44,008 nt of DNA, taken from NCBI GenBank assembly GCA_026390655.1, contig JAPLFN010000121.1, positions 35,488 through 79,495 of the forward strand. Direction: 5' to 3'. A program made the position numbers and the translations under genes. The notes below the pieces were generated by a model. That model was not told where the DNA came from. It worked only from the letters and a program-made list of their open reading frames with translations, and made no database searches. This document shows, piece by piece, positions 33,272 to 42,254 of this stretch (positions within the stretch are counted from its first letter, which is position 1; each line of letters opens with the position of its first letter). This DNA comes from Candidatus Kapaibacterium sp. Its GTDB lineage: Bacteria > Bacteroidota > Ignavibacteria > Kapaibacteriales > Kapaibacteriaceae.

Positions 33272-35679
33272 GCAAACACCGTAACCTTGTTCCCAGACTT
33301 CTTGCTCACCTCAAGTGCTGCATGAGCATGCGCAATGAGATCATCCCATGTGTCGCGTGGCTCTGATTGCGCAATGCCGATGGACACGGTGAACGACAAA
33401 CGCTTCCCATCAATCTCCACGGGCGTGCTCGCAATTTCACGACGCATCGTCTCTGTCCAATTCTGTGCCTCCTGTAGGCGATAGCCAACGAGGCCGAGGG
33501 CAAGGCGGTCCGGTTCCACACGAGCAACGATGTCATACTCACGAAGCTGCTCCTTCACCAAGCGGAGAACGTGCAAAACTGCGTGTTCACGCTGTTCACC
33601 GGTGGTGCGTGAAGCATCGAGATGCAGCATGCAGAGTGTGAGAGGCAAATTGTAATCCACGGCGCGTGCAAACTCTTCTCGCACACGCATTTCAAACCCC
33701 GGCGTGTTGAGTACGCCGGTAGCGGAATCGAGCAGGGCCGAGCCTTCGAGACTTTCCGACATGCGGAGATGTTCAAAGAGCGGGCCGGCGAGCTCACCTA
33801 ATACTTCCACCAAGGCAATGTCTGTTTGCGACAACGTAGACTCGAGATTCTCTAGAAAGAGGGCTCCATACGAGTCCGATGATGTGCAGATCGGTACAGC
33901 AATGAACTGACCTTGGTCGATCACCGGCTCGCGAGCGAGCACACGAATGCCGTTGAACTCTTCAGTATGCGTCACCGTTGTCGCTGAGTTTATCGCGTGC
34001 CCTACAGCAGACGTAGCTAGGTCCACACCATGACCAACGTTTGAACGATAGTCATCATCCATCGCGGATCGTGCGTCCGTAAGCGTCCAGGACCGTTGTG
34101 ATACGTCGTAACTCACAACACCTACTCTACTGATGTCCATGTGCTGGATGAGTGTTGCGAACAGTGCACGAGTGATTTGTTGGACCGATGTTGGGACGCC
34201 ACCAATATGCTCACGGAAGTGCTTCGTAGCCTCAAGCGTTGCAGAAGCAAGAAGCAGGTCGTACTTCGATGTGTAGGACGAGACCAGACCTGATATGAGT
34301 TTGGTGAATTGACCGAAGAAGCCAACTGTGATGTCGGAATAGGCATCCTCAATGAGGGAGTCTGCACACAGAATCCCTACAACGTTACCACCGTAGTATA
34401 CCGGAACACCGATGAAAGACATCGTGTTGGCCGGCTGATCATAATACGGAATGAGCTCAAGCTCTGCAGTTGGACTGATTTGCGTGATGATCTCCGGGCG
34501 TCCCTCGCGGGCGATCTGGCTTAAAGCATCATACCCCATCGGGATCTTACGCTCAGTAGTGAACTCTGCTTCAGCCTCAGTAATTTTTGCTTCAACAACA
34601 AGCTGTTGACGTTCACTGTTTACCCAAAGGAACGCGGCTGTACGTGCATTCGTAACAGAACGGATCACCATCAAAACACGGTTGAGCAGGTGATCGAATT
34701 CGCGGCGTGGTTCTTGTGATGTGAGATCTTCATCTGCTTCTTCATTGACAAACGTCTTGAGGTCTACTGAAGAGGAGCGGCGGAATGTTTCTCGCGGAGC
34801 AACAACGTGCTCGGGCTCATCCTGGATTGCCGCTTCAGACACTGGCTCGAACTCAGATTGCAGCACGGTGAATTCGTCCGATTCTATTGTGTCTACAATC
34901 TCGACTAAAGGATCAGCCGCCGATGCTGGCTCGAAGTCGATCGCTTCAGGAGCAGGCTCCGGAGCAGGTTCTTCGATCTTTGTGCGTGAGAGCGGACGAA
35001 CAATAACATCATCTGAGAGCTGTATCTCTTCCTTCACGGGACCCGTGATCACTGCCGTAGACGATGAAAATGCCGGTACTTCGGCATCGCTCTGAGCAGC
35101 GAGGTCGGCCAGATCCTTGCGTGCTCGTTCCTGCCGTAACTCGCTCACAAGCTTTGGAGGAGCGGTCTTTGTCCCTGTGCGCTTGCCCATTACACGAACA
35201 CTCGATTCTCCATCGAGGTGCTCAACGAATGCATCGGCTGTTTTTAATGGGGCTTCTGTCTTTTTGGAAAGTATCGTTGGAGGAGAAGTCTTCGTGATGA
35301 TCGTGACTTCGTCTTCGAAGAGGTCGATCTGATTTTCATCGACAAACAAGGACTCGCCGGATTCAGATTCGCCAAACGATTCACGATAGTCGTCAGGGTC
35401 AAATGTCTGAGACTTCTTGTCTACATCCTGTACAGTGCGCGAACCGATATCGGGAGTTTGCGATGGTCGTACCGGCGCTATGATCTGAAGATCGGTCAGG
35501 CGGGGAGACACGATCATGAAGAGTGCCACGCCTCCAAGAACAGTGACGCAGATGCCGATAAGGCGAACTGACATCTCGTCGAGAAAGAGGGCTATGAACA
35601 ATCCTATCGCGATCACAAGAAACGCGATGGAGTCGCTCGGTTGGAAGACCTTACGCAGGTCCACTTTTTGTTTCGGCAT
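33268..35679 (-). CDS. Membrane protein with two GAF domains and a degenerate GGDEF domain
   Basis: The 803-residue protein starts with two membrane helices (about residues 16-60). A long acidic, Pro-rich linker follows (about 65-330), then a first GAF domain (about 345-490, with SFIGVPVYYGGNVVGILCADS), a second GAF domain (about 500-630, with FIAVPICTSSDSYGALFLEN) and a GGDEF-like domain (about 640-803). In the last, the expected RYGGDEF is RVEPDRL and the GTP-binding DxxxGH is also absent. Diguanylate cyclase activity is therefore unlikely, and a regulatory or c-di-GMP/GTP-sensing role is more probable. The start is ATG at 35679, five bases after the stop of the next upstream gene in the same direction. 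Confidence 0.82.
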   Translation of the reverse strand: MPKQKVDLRKVFQPSDSIAFLVIAIGLFIALFLDEMSVRLIGICVTVLGGVALFMIVSPRLTDLQIIAPVRPSQTPDIGSRTVQDVDKKSQTFDPDDYRESFGESESGESLFVDENQIDLFEDEVTIITKTSPPTILSKKTEAPLKTADAFVEHLDGESSVRVMGKRTGTKTAPPKLVSELRQERARKDLADLAAQSDAEVPAFSSSTAVITGPVKEEIQLSDDVIVRPLSRTKIEEPAPEPAPEAIDFEPASAADPLVEIVDTIESDEFTVLQSEFEPVSEAAIQDEPEHVVAPRETFRRSSSVDLKTFVNEEADEDLTSQEPRREFDHLLNRVLMVIRSVTNARTAAFLWVNSERQQLVVEAKITEAEAEFTTERKIPMGYDALSQIAREGRPEIITQISPTAELELIPYYDQPANTMSFIGVPVYYGGNVVGILCADSLIEDAYSDITVGFFGQFTKLISGLVSSYTSKYDLLLASATLEATKHFREHIGGVPTSVQQITRALFATLIQHMDISRVGVVSYDVSQRSWTLTDARSAMDDDYRSNVGHGVDLATSAVGHAINSATTVTHTEEFNGIRVLAREPVIDQGQFIAVPICTSSDSYGALFLENLESTLSQTDIALVEVLGELAGPLFEHLRMSESLEGSALLDSATGVLNTPGFEMRVREEFARAVDYNLPLTLCMLHLDASRTTGEQREHAVLHVLRLVKEQLREYDIVARVEPDRLALGLVGYRLQEAQNWTETMRREIASTPVEIDGKRLSFTVSIGIAQSEPRDTWDDLIAHAHAALEVSKKSGNKVTVFA

Positions 35680-35684
35680 AATAC

Positions 35685-36620
35685 TTACGGCAACAGTTCT
35701 ATCTCGTAGCGTGAATTCTGTGCCTGTGAAACGGTCTTCCGCTCGCCCTTCGGCGAAACGATTGTTGCCGTCACAGAAAACCTAATAGCGTTCGATTTTG
35801 AGATTGTGTAGCCCCCTTCAACATCGAGAAGGGAGCGCGACGTGCCAGTGATGGACGAGGCATCGATCCTCGCGGAGAATGGCGCGTTTTTCGGTAGGGG
35901 GCGAACACGTATAGCACCATCGATCGTTGCTGCTATCGACGCCATCCGTCGATTGCCAAGCGCTTTCACATCGACAATGTGGTAGTTCGCCATGGTGGAG
36001 ACAAGAAAAAGTTCGGCAAGGGGCGTTGTCATCGCGTTAGACCAATTGCCATTTGAATCAATCTTCACGGCAGGATATGGAATGATTTCTTGCCCATGGA
36101 ATGACCCATAAACAGCCGATTTTACCTGCTCTGCCAGCTGATTCATTAATTCCGGCGAGATTGCTTGCTTAGCACTTGCGACCATCTTCTTGACAATTGG
36201 TGATACGTCGCCAACCTGTAAAAGAGCGCCACGTGGAGATACATAGATTGAGACCTCTTCACCGATGATGGCGTTGAACTGTACGAAGTCTGGATTTGTG
36301 CGCTGCACACTACGGCCATCGGATCGTACAGCGCGAACGGTTTTCGTATAGACGTGCGAGCTGGTAGTTGATGAGACAGCTGAGTCGGGACCGGCCTCTG
36401 AGAACTGTCGAACGCGATACTGAAACACATCGCCTTTCTTATAGCGCAACACAAATGAATCGAGCTTTGCCTCGGCGAACGCGATCGTTGTGGCACTTGC
36501 AGTATCTGCTGCAGTCAGATCGCCGGAGCCCGCCTTGGCTGCCTCATGGGGTGAATCGTTCCCAGTGCAGGCTGCTATGACGGCCGATAGAATTAGGAAG
36601 GCGAGAAGTCGAGTTACCAT
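35685..36620 (-). CDS. Exported lipoprotein of unknown function (DUF6263-like)
   Basis: The 311-residue product has a lipobox (VIAACTG) after a short hydrophobic segment. The frame is open to 36704, but I chose the ATG at 36620 (MVTRLLAF) because it opens the signal. The mature part begins with a Ser/Thr/Ala-rich linker, then a strand-rich domain with FQYRVRQFS, TKTVRAVRSDGRSVQ, VSIYVSPRGALLQVGDVS and VKIDSNGNWSNAM. The order resembles the neighbouring upstream gene, so the two may be diverged paralogs. I cannot assign a function. It overlaps the upstream gene by 7 bases and is followed by the GAF/GGDEF gene. Confidence 0.62.
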   Translation of the reverse strand: MVTRLLAFLILSAVIAACTGNDSPHEAAKAGSGDLTAADTASATTIAFAEAKLDSFVLRYKKGDVFQYRVRQFSEAGPDSAVSSTTSSHVYTKTVRAVRSDGRSVQRTNPDFVQFNAIIGEEVSIYVSPRGALLQVGDVSPIVKKMVASAKQAISPELMNQLAEQVKSAVYGSFHGQEIIPYPAVKIDSNGNWSNAMTTPLAELFLVSTMANYHIVDVKALGNRRMASIAATIDGAIRVRPLPKNAPFSARIDASSITGTSRSLLDVEGGYTISKSNAIRFSVTATIVSPKGERKTVSQAQNSRYEIELLP

Positions 36621-37591
36621 TGATATTGACCTGTCAGTTTCCACTGAGTGGTGGTGGTAATACGGTGCATGAATGCCTCGTTGAGAATCTTTGCACGGAA
36701 CCAAGCATTCGTCACGGTGGTCACTTCGTTTATCGTACCACTGGCAGAGAGGGTAAGGGTATTGTCGACAATAGCCCCACCGTCATTTACCGTACTCAGG
36801 TATGGAATGCCGTAAATATGCACGACCTGTTTCTTCCGAACAGGAATAGTATCCTTTGTGATCAGCGAATAGAGTCCGCCCGCGTACGACGCAAACCGGG
36901 AGGTCACCTTGCCATCAAAGACAACGCCATCTATCCTAAGAGTAAGGTTGTGATTCCACGTCGAGTCAACGGCTTTACGAAGACCGGGAATAACACGCTT
37001 TTGAAGATCGCCATATTGTAACAAGTTCTCACGGTCCAGAGATTGCATCCAAATTGAATACACCACGGTGTCGAGATCTGCGGAATTCTGCTGCAAATAG
37101 TCCCGCCAATACTCCACCTGGTCTCCAGAGATTTTTGTGACTTCGCCATACGGACTGACCGTGAGTTCAAAGGTCCTGTTGAGCGGTCCAATGTAGTTGT
37201 TTAGGTCGGCGAAGTTTTTAGGCGTTATATCCTTCTGAGAGTCGTACGTGATCTGCTCGCCCTTTGCCTTAAAGGCATAGATGAGTGAATCAATATTTAC
37301 TACAAGCTTGGCAATGCCATCCAATGATTCAATGCAGCGAACAGTTACGAAGTAGGTCACCTTGCGTTCATATGTCTTTTGTGAAGAGTCGCTATGAGTC
37401 CGTTCTACCGTTGTTTGTTCAACAACTTCGTAATTCTGGGCGATACCCGATCGGTACAGCGCTTGAAGACGATACTCTCGTCCGGCAGGCGCGGTGCCCG
37501 ATTGTTGGGCAACCACCATGCCAGCCATAGACACTGCGCATAAGGCGAAAGCGAAGAGGGGTCTTAATGTCATTGTGATGCGTTGAATCAT
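36614..37591 (-). CDS. Exported protein of unknown function, probable paralog of the adjacent lipoprotein
   Basis: The 325-residue protein has a signal peptide (ending GMVVAQQS). An ATG at 37573 is an alternative start giving a cleaner signal. The mature part shows QNYEVVEQTTVERTHSDS, TYFVTVRCIESLDGIAKLVV, FELTVSPYGEVTKISGDQ and DSTWNHNLTLRIDG, a series that parallels the neighbour: strand, VSPxG, then Asp-Ser-x-Trp/Gly. I do not recognise a characterised family beyond a weak DUF6263-like look. It is the first gene of the minus-strand run towards the GAF/GGDEF protein. Confidence 0.6.
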   Translation of the reverse strand: MIQRITMTLRPLFAFALCAVSMAGMVVAQQSGTAPAGREYRLQALYRSGIAQNYEVVEQTTVERTHSDSSQKTYERKVTYFVTVRCIESLDGIAKLVVNIDSLIYAFKAKGEQITYDSQKDITPKNFADLNNYIGPLNRTFELTVSPYGEVTKISGDQVEYWRDYLQQNSADLDTVVYSIWMQSLDRENLLQYGDLQKRVIPGLRKAVDSTWNHNLTLRIDGVVFDGKVTSRFASYAGGLYSLITKDTIPVRKKQVVHIYGIPYLSTVNDGGAIVDNTLTLSASGTINEVTTVTNAWFRAKILNEAFMHRITTTTQWKLTGQYQW

Positions 37592-37624
37592 GGAAATCTA
37601 CTACAAAACGTGCACAAACGAGAA

Positions 37625-37644
37625 GAGGGCGGAATACCGCCCTC
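37625..37644. terminator. Hairpin in the gap between ndk and the exported-protein gene
   Basis: GAGGGCGG pairs with CCGCCCTC around AATA. On the minus strand it is followed by TTCTCGTTTG, a weak T-rich tail, and it lies 44 nt after the ndk stop. It probably ends the sucD-ndk transcript. Confidence 0.65.
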
Positions 37645-37687
37645 GCTATAGAACAACTGACGCGAACATCCGTTTCGTGTTGTGATG

Positions 37688-38110
37688 TTAGGCGTTGTTG
37701 ATCAGTTCGCTCTCTGCAAAGAAAAAGGCCACTTCGCCGAGGCCATTCTCAACAGAATCGGAGCCGTGAACTGCGTTCTCGCCCTTGCTGGTAGCGTATG
37801 CGCGACGAATCGTGCCTTCAGCTGCCTCCGCAGGATCGGTAGCGCCGATCAGCGCGCGCCAGTCAGCGATTGCGTTCTCTTTTTCAAGGGCGATCGGAAC
37901 GATTGCTCCGCTCGACATGAAGTTCACGAGCTCGCCATAAAACGGACGTTCTTTGTGAACAGCGTAGAACTCGCCGGCAACTGAGGCAGAGATGCGTGTA
38001 AGCTTCATACCGAGGATGCGGAATCCGGCTGCTTGGATCATCGCAACGATATTGCCGATGTTGTTATTGCGGACACCGTCCGGCTTGATTATACAGAGAG
38101 TACGTTCCAT
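37688..38110 (-). CDS. ndk: Nucleoside diphosphate kinase
   Basis: Ndk balances NTP and dNTP pools through a phospho-histidine. The 140-residue protein shows [18 protein letters not shown] at the N-terminus, the [17 protein letters not shown] segment near 52, and the active-site His115 in [13 protein letters not shown]. Length is normal. It lies 31 bases downstream of sucD, separated by a GTAAC repeat spacer and probably in the same transcript. Confidence 0.96.
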   Translation of the reverse strand: MERTLCIIKPDGVRNNNIGNIVAMIQAAGFRILGMKLTRISASVAGEFYAVHKERPFYGELVNFMSSGAIVPIALEKENAIADWRALIGATDPAEAAEGTIRRAYATSKGENAVHGSDSVENGLGEVAFFFAESELINNA

Positions 38111-38123
38111 TGGGGATTTCTTT

Positions 38124-38145
38124 GGTTACAGGGTTACAGAGTTAC
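38124..38145. repeat. GTAAC-unit spacer between sucD and ndk
   Basis: On the minus strand GTAACTCT, GTAACCCT and GTAACC follow each other with an 8-nt period. The sucD stop codon TAA (38144-38142) is the TAA of the first GTAAC unit. The units are the same as those of the long array beside recO. Confidence 0.7.
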
Positions 38146-39173
38146 TTCTTCTTTTTCGCATTAGCCTTCTTCACCGGGACAGCCTTTGTTGGTTTCTTTG
38201 CTTCTTGCTTCCTTGCTGCCGGTTTTGCTTCTTTTTTTGCAGTTGCTTTTGACGGCGCCTTAGCCGGAGTCTTTTTACCCGACATTACATTCTTCATCGT
38301 AATACCGATTGTTGCCGGAGACTCAACAACATGGATGCCACATGCACGCATGGTTGCCATCTTGTCTGCAGCTGTGCCCTTACCGCCGGAAATGATCGCA
38401 CCGGCGTGACCCATGCGACGTCCGGGAGGAGCTGTTTGGCCCGCAATGAAGCCAACGACGGGCTTCTTGACATACTTCTTGATGTATTCTGCGGCCTCTT
38501 CTTCTGCACTGCCACCGATCTCACCGATCATAACAATAGCAAGCGTTTTAGGGTCTTCATTGAAGAGTTTGATCGCATCGATAAACCGTGTGCCGATAAT
38601 AGGATCGCCCCCTATGCCGATACACGTTGTCTGTCCGAGACCAACGTCCGACAGTTGGCGAACTGCTTCATATGTGAGTGTACCAGAGCGCGACACCAAT
38701 CCAACAGGACCTTGCGTGAAAATGAAGCCCGGCATAATGCCGATCTTACATTCGCCGGGAGTGATGATGCCGGGGCAGTTTGGACCGATCAGGCGGCTAG
38801 ACGAATTCAATAGCGCTGCCTGAACCGGTATCATGTCCTTGATTGGAATTCCTTCTGTAATACAGACGATCACATCAATTCCCGCATTGATAGACTCGAG
38901 GATTGCATCTGCTGCCATCGGAGCCGGTACAAAGATGATCGAGACATCACAGCCTGTGGCTGCTTTTGCTTCAGATACAGTATTGAAGACGGGAACCGGT
39001 CGAGTAAAGGTATCTTCCCCCTTGCCGGAGTACATTGTACCTCCCTTGCCGGGCGTAACGCCTCCGACAACGTTTGTACCATACTGCAGCATCTGAGAGG
39101 CGTGGAACGTACCTTCGCTTCCAGTGAGGCCCTGAACGATGATTTTAGATTTTTTGTTGACGAGAACGCTCAT
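38142..39173 (-). CDS. sucD: Succinate-CoA ligase (ADP-forming) subunit alpha
   Basis: SucD, with SucB/SucC, interconverts succinyl-CoA and succinate with nucleotide formation in the TCA cycle. The protein shows [20 protein letters not shown] at the N-terminus, [20 protein letters not shown] near 113, [20 protein letters not shown] near 130, and the phospho-His region [18 protein letters not shown] near 250. The core ends near 292, like normal SucD. About 50 further residues rich in Lys, Ala and Pro follow, with [18 protein letters not shown] as an example, making 343 in total. This tail is not part of the catalytic fold. The beta subunit gene is not in the window. Confidence 0.94.
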   Translation of the reverse strand: MSVLVNKKSKIIVQGLTGSEGTFHASQMLQYGTNVVGGVTPGKGGTMYSGKGEDTFTRPVPVFNTVSEAKAATGCDVSIIFVPAPMAADAILESINAGIDVIVCITEGIPIKDMIPVQAALLNSSSRLIGPNCPGIITPGECKIGIMPGFIFTQGPVGLVSRSGTLTYEAVRQLSDVGLGQTTCIGIGGDPIIGTRFIDAIKLFNEDPKTLAIVMIGEIGGSAEEEAAEYIKKYVKKPVVGFIAGQTAPPGRRMGHAGAIISGGKGTAADKMATMRACGIHVVESPATIGITMKNVMSGKKTPAKAPSKATAKKEAKPAARKQEAKKPTKAVPVKKANAKKKK

Positions 39174-39239
39174 ATTGACAAGTCCTTTGTGGGATAGAAC
39201 ACAAATTTACGGACAAACCATCAACGACAGGAGTTTTCA

Positions 39240-39641
39240 ATGGTTGAAATGACACTGATCTACGAAGGCGAGTTGCGCTCCACCGCAACGCATGGCCCGT
39301 CCGGCACTACGTTAACGGCCGATGCCCCTGTCGACAACCATGGAAGGGGCGAGAGTTTTTCCCCAACGGACCTCCTAGCAACGGCCCTAGGCTCTTGCAT
39401 GCTCACCTACATTGGGTTGGCTGCCAATAAGCACGATTGGGACGTACGGGGCACCAAGTTGACCGTCAAAAAGGAGATGGTGGCCGATCCCCTGCGCCGT
39501 ATCGGCCGGCTCATCGTAGACATTAAGCTCAACAAGCCATTTGACGATCACGATGTTATGATTCTGACCAATGCCGTCAATACCTGTCCAGTAAAACTGA
39601 GCATTTCAGAGAAGATCCAGGTGCCGATCACGTTTGTGTAA
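39240..39641 (+). CDS. OsmC family peroxide-reductase-like protein
   Basis: The 133-residue protein has the OsmC/Ohr layout. SPTDLLATALGSCMLT contains the first catalytic Cys (53), and NAVNTCPVKLSISEKIQV contains the second (116). OsmC-type proteins reduce organic hydroperoxides through this pair of Cys. The short form without Ohr signatures is of the YhfA/OsmC type. It is divergent from sucD with 66 bases between, and its 3' end overlaps gatA by 14 bases. Confidence 0.9.
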   Translation: MVEMTLIYEGELRSTATHGPSGTTLTADAPVDNHGRGESFSPTDLLATALGSCMLTYIGLAANKHDWDVRGTKLTVKKEMVADPLRRIGRLIVDIKLNKPFDDHDVMILTNAVNTCPVKLSISEKIQVPITFV

Positions 39642-41037
39642 GAACGGTCACCTTCCCAGCAACCCTCATCAACATCTCATCACTATTCATCGGACCCTGC
39701 AGCTGCATGCCAATAGGGAGCCCGGCGGCATCGGTGCCGAATGGGATGCTTAGAGCTGGTATTCCGGCGATGTTGGCCGACACGGTGAAGTAGTCGCTAA
39801 GCCACATACTTACGGGATCGCTCTTTTCGCCAATACCAAAGGCGGTGGTAGGCGTAGTGGGCATGGCCAAGACATCCACATTCTTAAAGATGTCAACGTA
39901 TGAATCGCGGATAAGTCGACGTGCCTTTTGCGCCTTGCCGTAATACGCATCGTAATACCCACTCGAAAGAACGTAGGTGCCTAACATGATGCGACGTTTG
40001 ACCTCTGTGCCAAAGCCTGTGGTTCGCGATGACGTTGTTACGTTGCCGTCTTCGGCTGTGACGCGGAGTCCATAGCGGACGCCGTCAAACCGGGCTAGGT
40101 TGCTCGAGGCTTCAGCGGTTGCAAGGATAAAGTAGGTTGGGATCCAGGTCTCACTATGTGGAATCGTAATGTCCTCAACGCTCGCACCCGTGGCTCGCAA
40201 TGCATCGAGGTATCTGCCGTATGCATCGATCACTGACTGCTCACACCCGGAGAGTTGCGATAGAGGCATGGCCCCAACGCGGAGCAGCCTATCTGACGGA
40301 ATATGCACCAATAAAGGGGCTTCAACCGATGTAGAGTCCATGGGATCGTGTGCAGCGATCACTTCAAAAACGGCCTGCATGTCTTCGATGGTCCGAGAAA
40401 AAATGCCGATCTGATCAAGGGAAGACGCAAAAGCAACAAGGCCATACCGGGAGACCCTACCGTACGAAGGCTTGAGACCGTAGGTGCCGCAGAAGGCTGC
40501 CGGTTGACGGATAGATCCACCCGTATCAGAGCCAAGCGCAATGTGGCACATACCGTCGGCTACGGCTACCGCAGAGCCCCCTGACGAACCTCCGGGCACG
40601 CGAGCAGGGTCGAGTGGGTGCTTCACCGGACCAAATGCCGATGTCTCGTTGGATGAGCCCATGGCAAACTCATCCATGTTGGTTTTCCCAATGAATATCG
40701 CACCAGCGTCGCGGAGCCGCTCAACCACTGTTGCGTCATACAGCGGCTTGAACCCCTCGAGCATGCGCGAAGCGCAGGTCATGGGGAGACCCTTGAAGGA
40801 AATGTTGTCCTTGAGCGCAACAACGATTCCCTCAAGCGGCCTTTGCAGTGCAGTAGCGAATCGCTCGTCTGCAGCCTCAGCAGCCGACTGAACCGATTCA
40901 TTATCAGAACTTATAAATACATTTAGTTCTTTTCGATCTGCAATCCTTTGCAAGAACGATGCGGTTCGTCGTTGTACCGTTGATGAACCATTCGCAAAAT
41001 TATCTCTGTCACCGCTATACGCAGACTGTTCGATCAT
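39628..41037 (-). CDS. gatA: Aspartyl/glutamyl-tRNA(Asn/Gln) amidotransferase subunit A
   Basis: GatA is the amidase that releases ammonia from Gln for conversion of Glu-tRNA(Gln) or Asp-tRNA(Asn). The 469-residue protein has the amidase-signature triad: Lys76 in VVALKDNISFKG, cis-Ser in VPGGSSGGSAVAV near 150, and the nucleophile Ser in LGSDTGGSIRQPAAFCGTYG near 174. FNVDVLAMPTTPTTAF (here NVDVLAMPTTPTTAFG) is near the end. The start overlaps the Tat protein gene by ATGA. gatB and gatC are not in the window. Confidence 0.95.
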   Translation of the reverse strand: MIEQSAYSGDRDNFANGSSTVQRRTASFLQRIADRKELNVFISSDNESVQSAAEAADERFATALQRPLEGIVVALKDNISFKGLPMTCASRMLEGFKPLYDATVVERLRDAGAIFIGKTNMDEFAMGSSNETSAFGPVKHPLDPARVPGGSSGGSAVAVADGMCHIALGSDTGGSIRQPAAFCGTYGLKPSYGRVSRYGLVAFASSLDQIGIFSRTIEDMQAVFEVIAAHDPMDSTSVEAPLLVHIPSDRLLRVGAMPLSQLSGCEQSVIDAYGRYLDALRATGASVEDITIPHSETWIPTYFILATAEASSNLARFDGVRYGLRVTAEDGNVTTSSRTTGFGTEVKRRIMLGTYVLSSGYYDAYYGKAQKARRLIRDSYVDIFKNVDVLAMPTTPTTAFGIGEKSDPVSMWLSDYFTVSANIAGIPALSIPFGTDAAGLPIGMQLQGPMNSDEMLMRVAGKVTVLTQT

Positions 41038-41342
41038 GGAGTGTCAGTGTCTAGAGGTTCAACAGGTTCTGCTACCGAAGGTTCTGAGGCACCCCTCGAA
41101 ACGCTGTCATCAGGAGGAGAGATCACTACAGGGGGCTTTGCAGAGGCGACATTGGTTGCATCTCGTACGGCAACATCTGCGGAGATATCGCGGATCTGCT
41201 GGGTTAGGTCTTCCTGGGCCTTTCGGAACTGCCTGATACCTCGACCCACCTGTTGAGCGAATTCGGGGATCTTCTTGGGACCAAAGAGGAGAAGGATAAC
41301 GAGAAAAATGAGCACAAGCTCGCCGCCACCTACATCAAACAT
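41034..41342 (-). CDS. Twin-arginine translocase TatA/TatB-type protein
   Basis: The 102-residue protein has a single N-terminal membrane helix (GGGELVLIFLVILLLFG), the hinge PKKIPEFAQQVGRGIRQFRK and an amphipathic helix, then a Pro/Ser-rich acidic tail. The FGPKKIPE motif is typical of the TatA/B/E family; whether it acts as A or B cannot be settled by sequence. The frame runs up to 41414, but family homology begins at MFDVGGGE (41342). It is directly downstream of another TatA gene (1-nt gap). Confidence 0.86.
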   Translation of the reverse strand: MFDVGGGELVLIFLVILLLFGPKKIPEFAQQVGRGIRQFRKAQEDLTQQIRDISADVAVRDATNVASAKPPVVISPPDDSVSRGASEPSVAEPVEPLDTDTP

Positions 41343-41343
41343 G

Positions 41344-41538
41344 TTAGTTCGCTGAGTCTTGGTTCGAATCGTTCTTTGGGCGGGGGATCTCTTCGTCCTT
41401 ACCGGACGAAGCATTTTTGAACTCCCGTATTCCAGAGCCGAGACCCTTCATGAGTTCAGGGATTTTCTTTGCACCGAACAAAAGGACAATCACGAAGAGG
41501 ATCAAGATCCACTCCATACCGCCAGGTAATCCGAACAT
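41344..41538 (-). CDS. tatA: Twin-arginine translocase TatA-type protein
   Basis: The 64-residue protein has the membrane helix [15 protein letters not shown], the hinge [19 protein letters not shown], and a short charged tail. It is typical TatA/E in size and forms the pore part of the Tat export system for folded proteins. TatC is not in the window. It is the first of two adjacent Tat genes in the purQ-gatA run. Confidence 0.88.
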   Translation of the reverse strand: MFGLPGGMEWILILFVIVLLFGAKKIPELMKGLGSGIREFKNASSGKDEEIPRPKNDSNQDSAN

Positions 41539-41549
41539 GGATCGCTCCG

Positions 41550-42254
41550 TTAAATGAGAATAGAATGTGCTACGTGAAGATCTAAACTAGCAAAGACACT
41601 TACGCCGTCAGCAGAACCCAGAATTGGCTCGCAGGCCCTTTCCGGGTGAGGCATCATCCCCATAACGTTGCCACGTTCGTTGATGATTCCGGCAATGTTA
41701 TGAATGCTTCCATTGGGATTCGACTCAGGAGTTGCATCTCCCGTGGCCGTCGTATACCGATAGAGAACCTGACCATTGCCTTCAATACGGTCAATCGTTT
41801 CCTGTGGGGCTGTGAACCTGCCATCTCCATGTGCAACAGGAACCCGCAACACGGTGCCGAGTTTCACCGTACACGAAAACGGTGTTACACTGTTTTCAAC
41901 GCGAAGATGCACATCCTTGCAGACAAAGGAGAGATTCTCATTGCGGATGAGACCTCCAGGGAGGAGGCCAGACTCGCAGAGGATTTGGAAGCCGTTGCAA
42001 ATTCCAAGAACCAGGCCACCGCTATTTGCAAAACGAAGTACTTCGTTCATGATCGGCGAGAATCGCGCGATGGCGCCTGTCCGCAAATAGTCACCGTAGG
42101 AGAAGCCCCCTGGCAATATGATCACGTCAAGACCAAGTGGCAGAGATGTCTCCTTGTGCCAAAGCTGAATCGCATCATTGCCGGTTACCGTTGCACCATA
42201 GCGTGCATCGGCGTCGCAATTAGAACCGGGGAAGGTTACTACACCGATCTTCAT
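41550..42254 (-). CDS. purQ: Phosphoribosylformylglycinamidine synthase subunit PurQ
   Basis: PurQ is the glutaminase subunit of FGAM synthase in purine synthesis. The 234-residue protein begins [16 protein letters not shown] and has [18 protein letters not shown] near 46. The nucleophile Cys86 lies in [13 protein letters not shown], and PVAHGDGRF and the terminal MPHPERA supply the catalytic His. The frame extends to 42332, but the family start and the 4-nt overlap with purS place the ATG at 42254. Confidence 0.95.
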   Translation of the reverse strand: MKIGVVTFPGSNCDADARYGATVTGNDAIQLWHKETSLPLGLDVIILPGGFSYGDYLRTGAIARFSPIMNEVLRFANSGGLVLGICNGFQILCESGLLPGGLIRNENLSFVCKDVHLRVENSVTPFSCTVKLGTVLRVPVAHGDGRFTAPQETIDRIEGNGQVLYRYTTATGDATPESNPNGSIHNIAGIINERGNVMGMMPHPERACEPILGSADGVSVFASLDLHVAHSILI

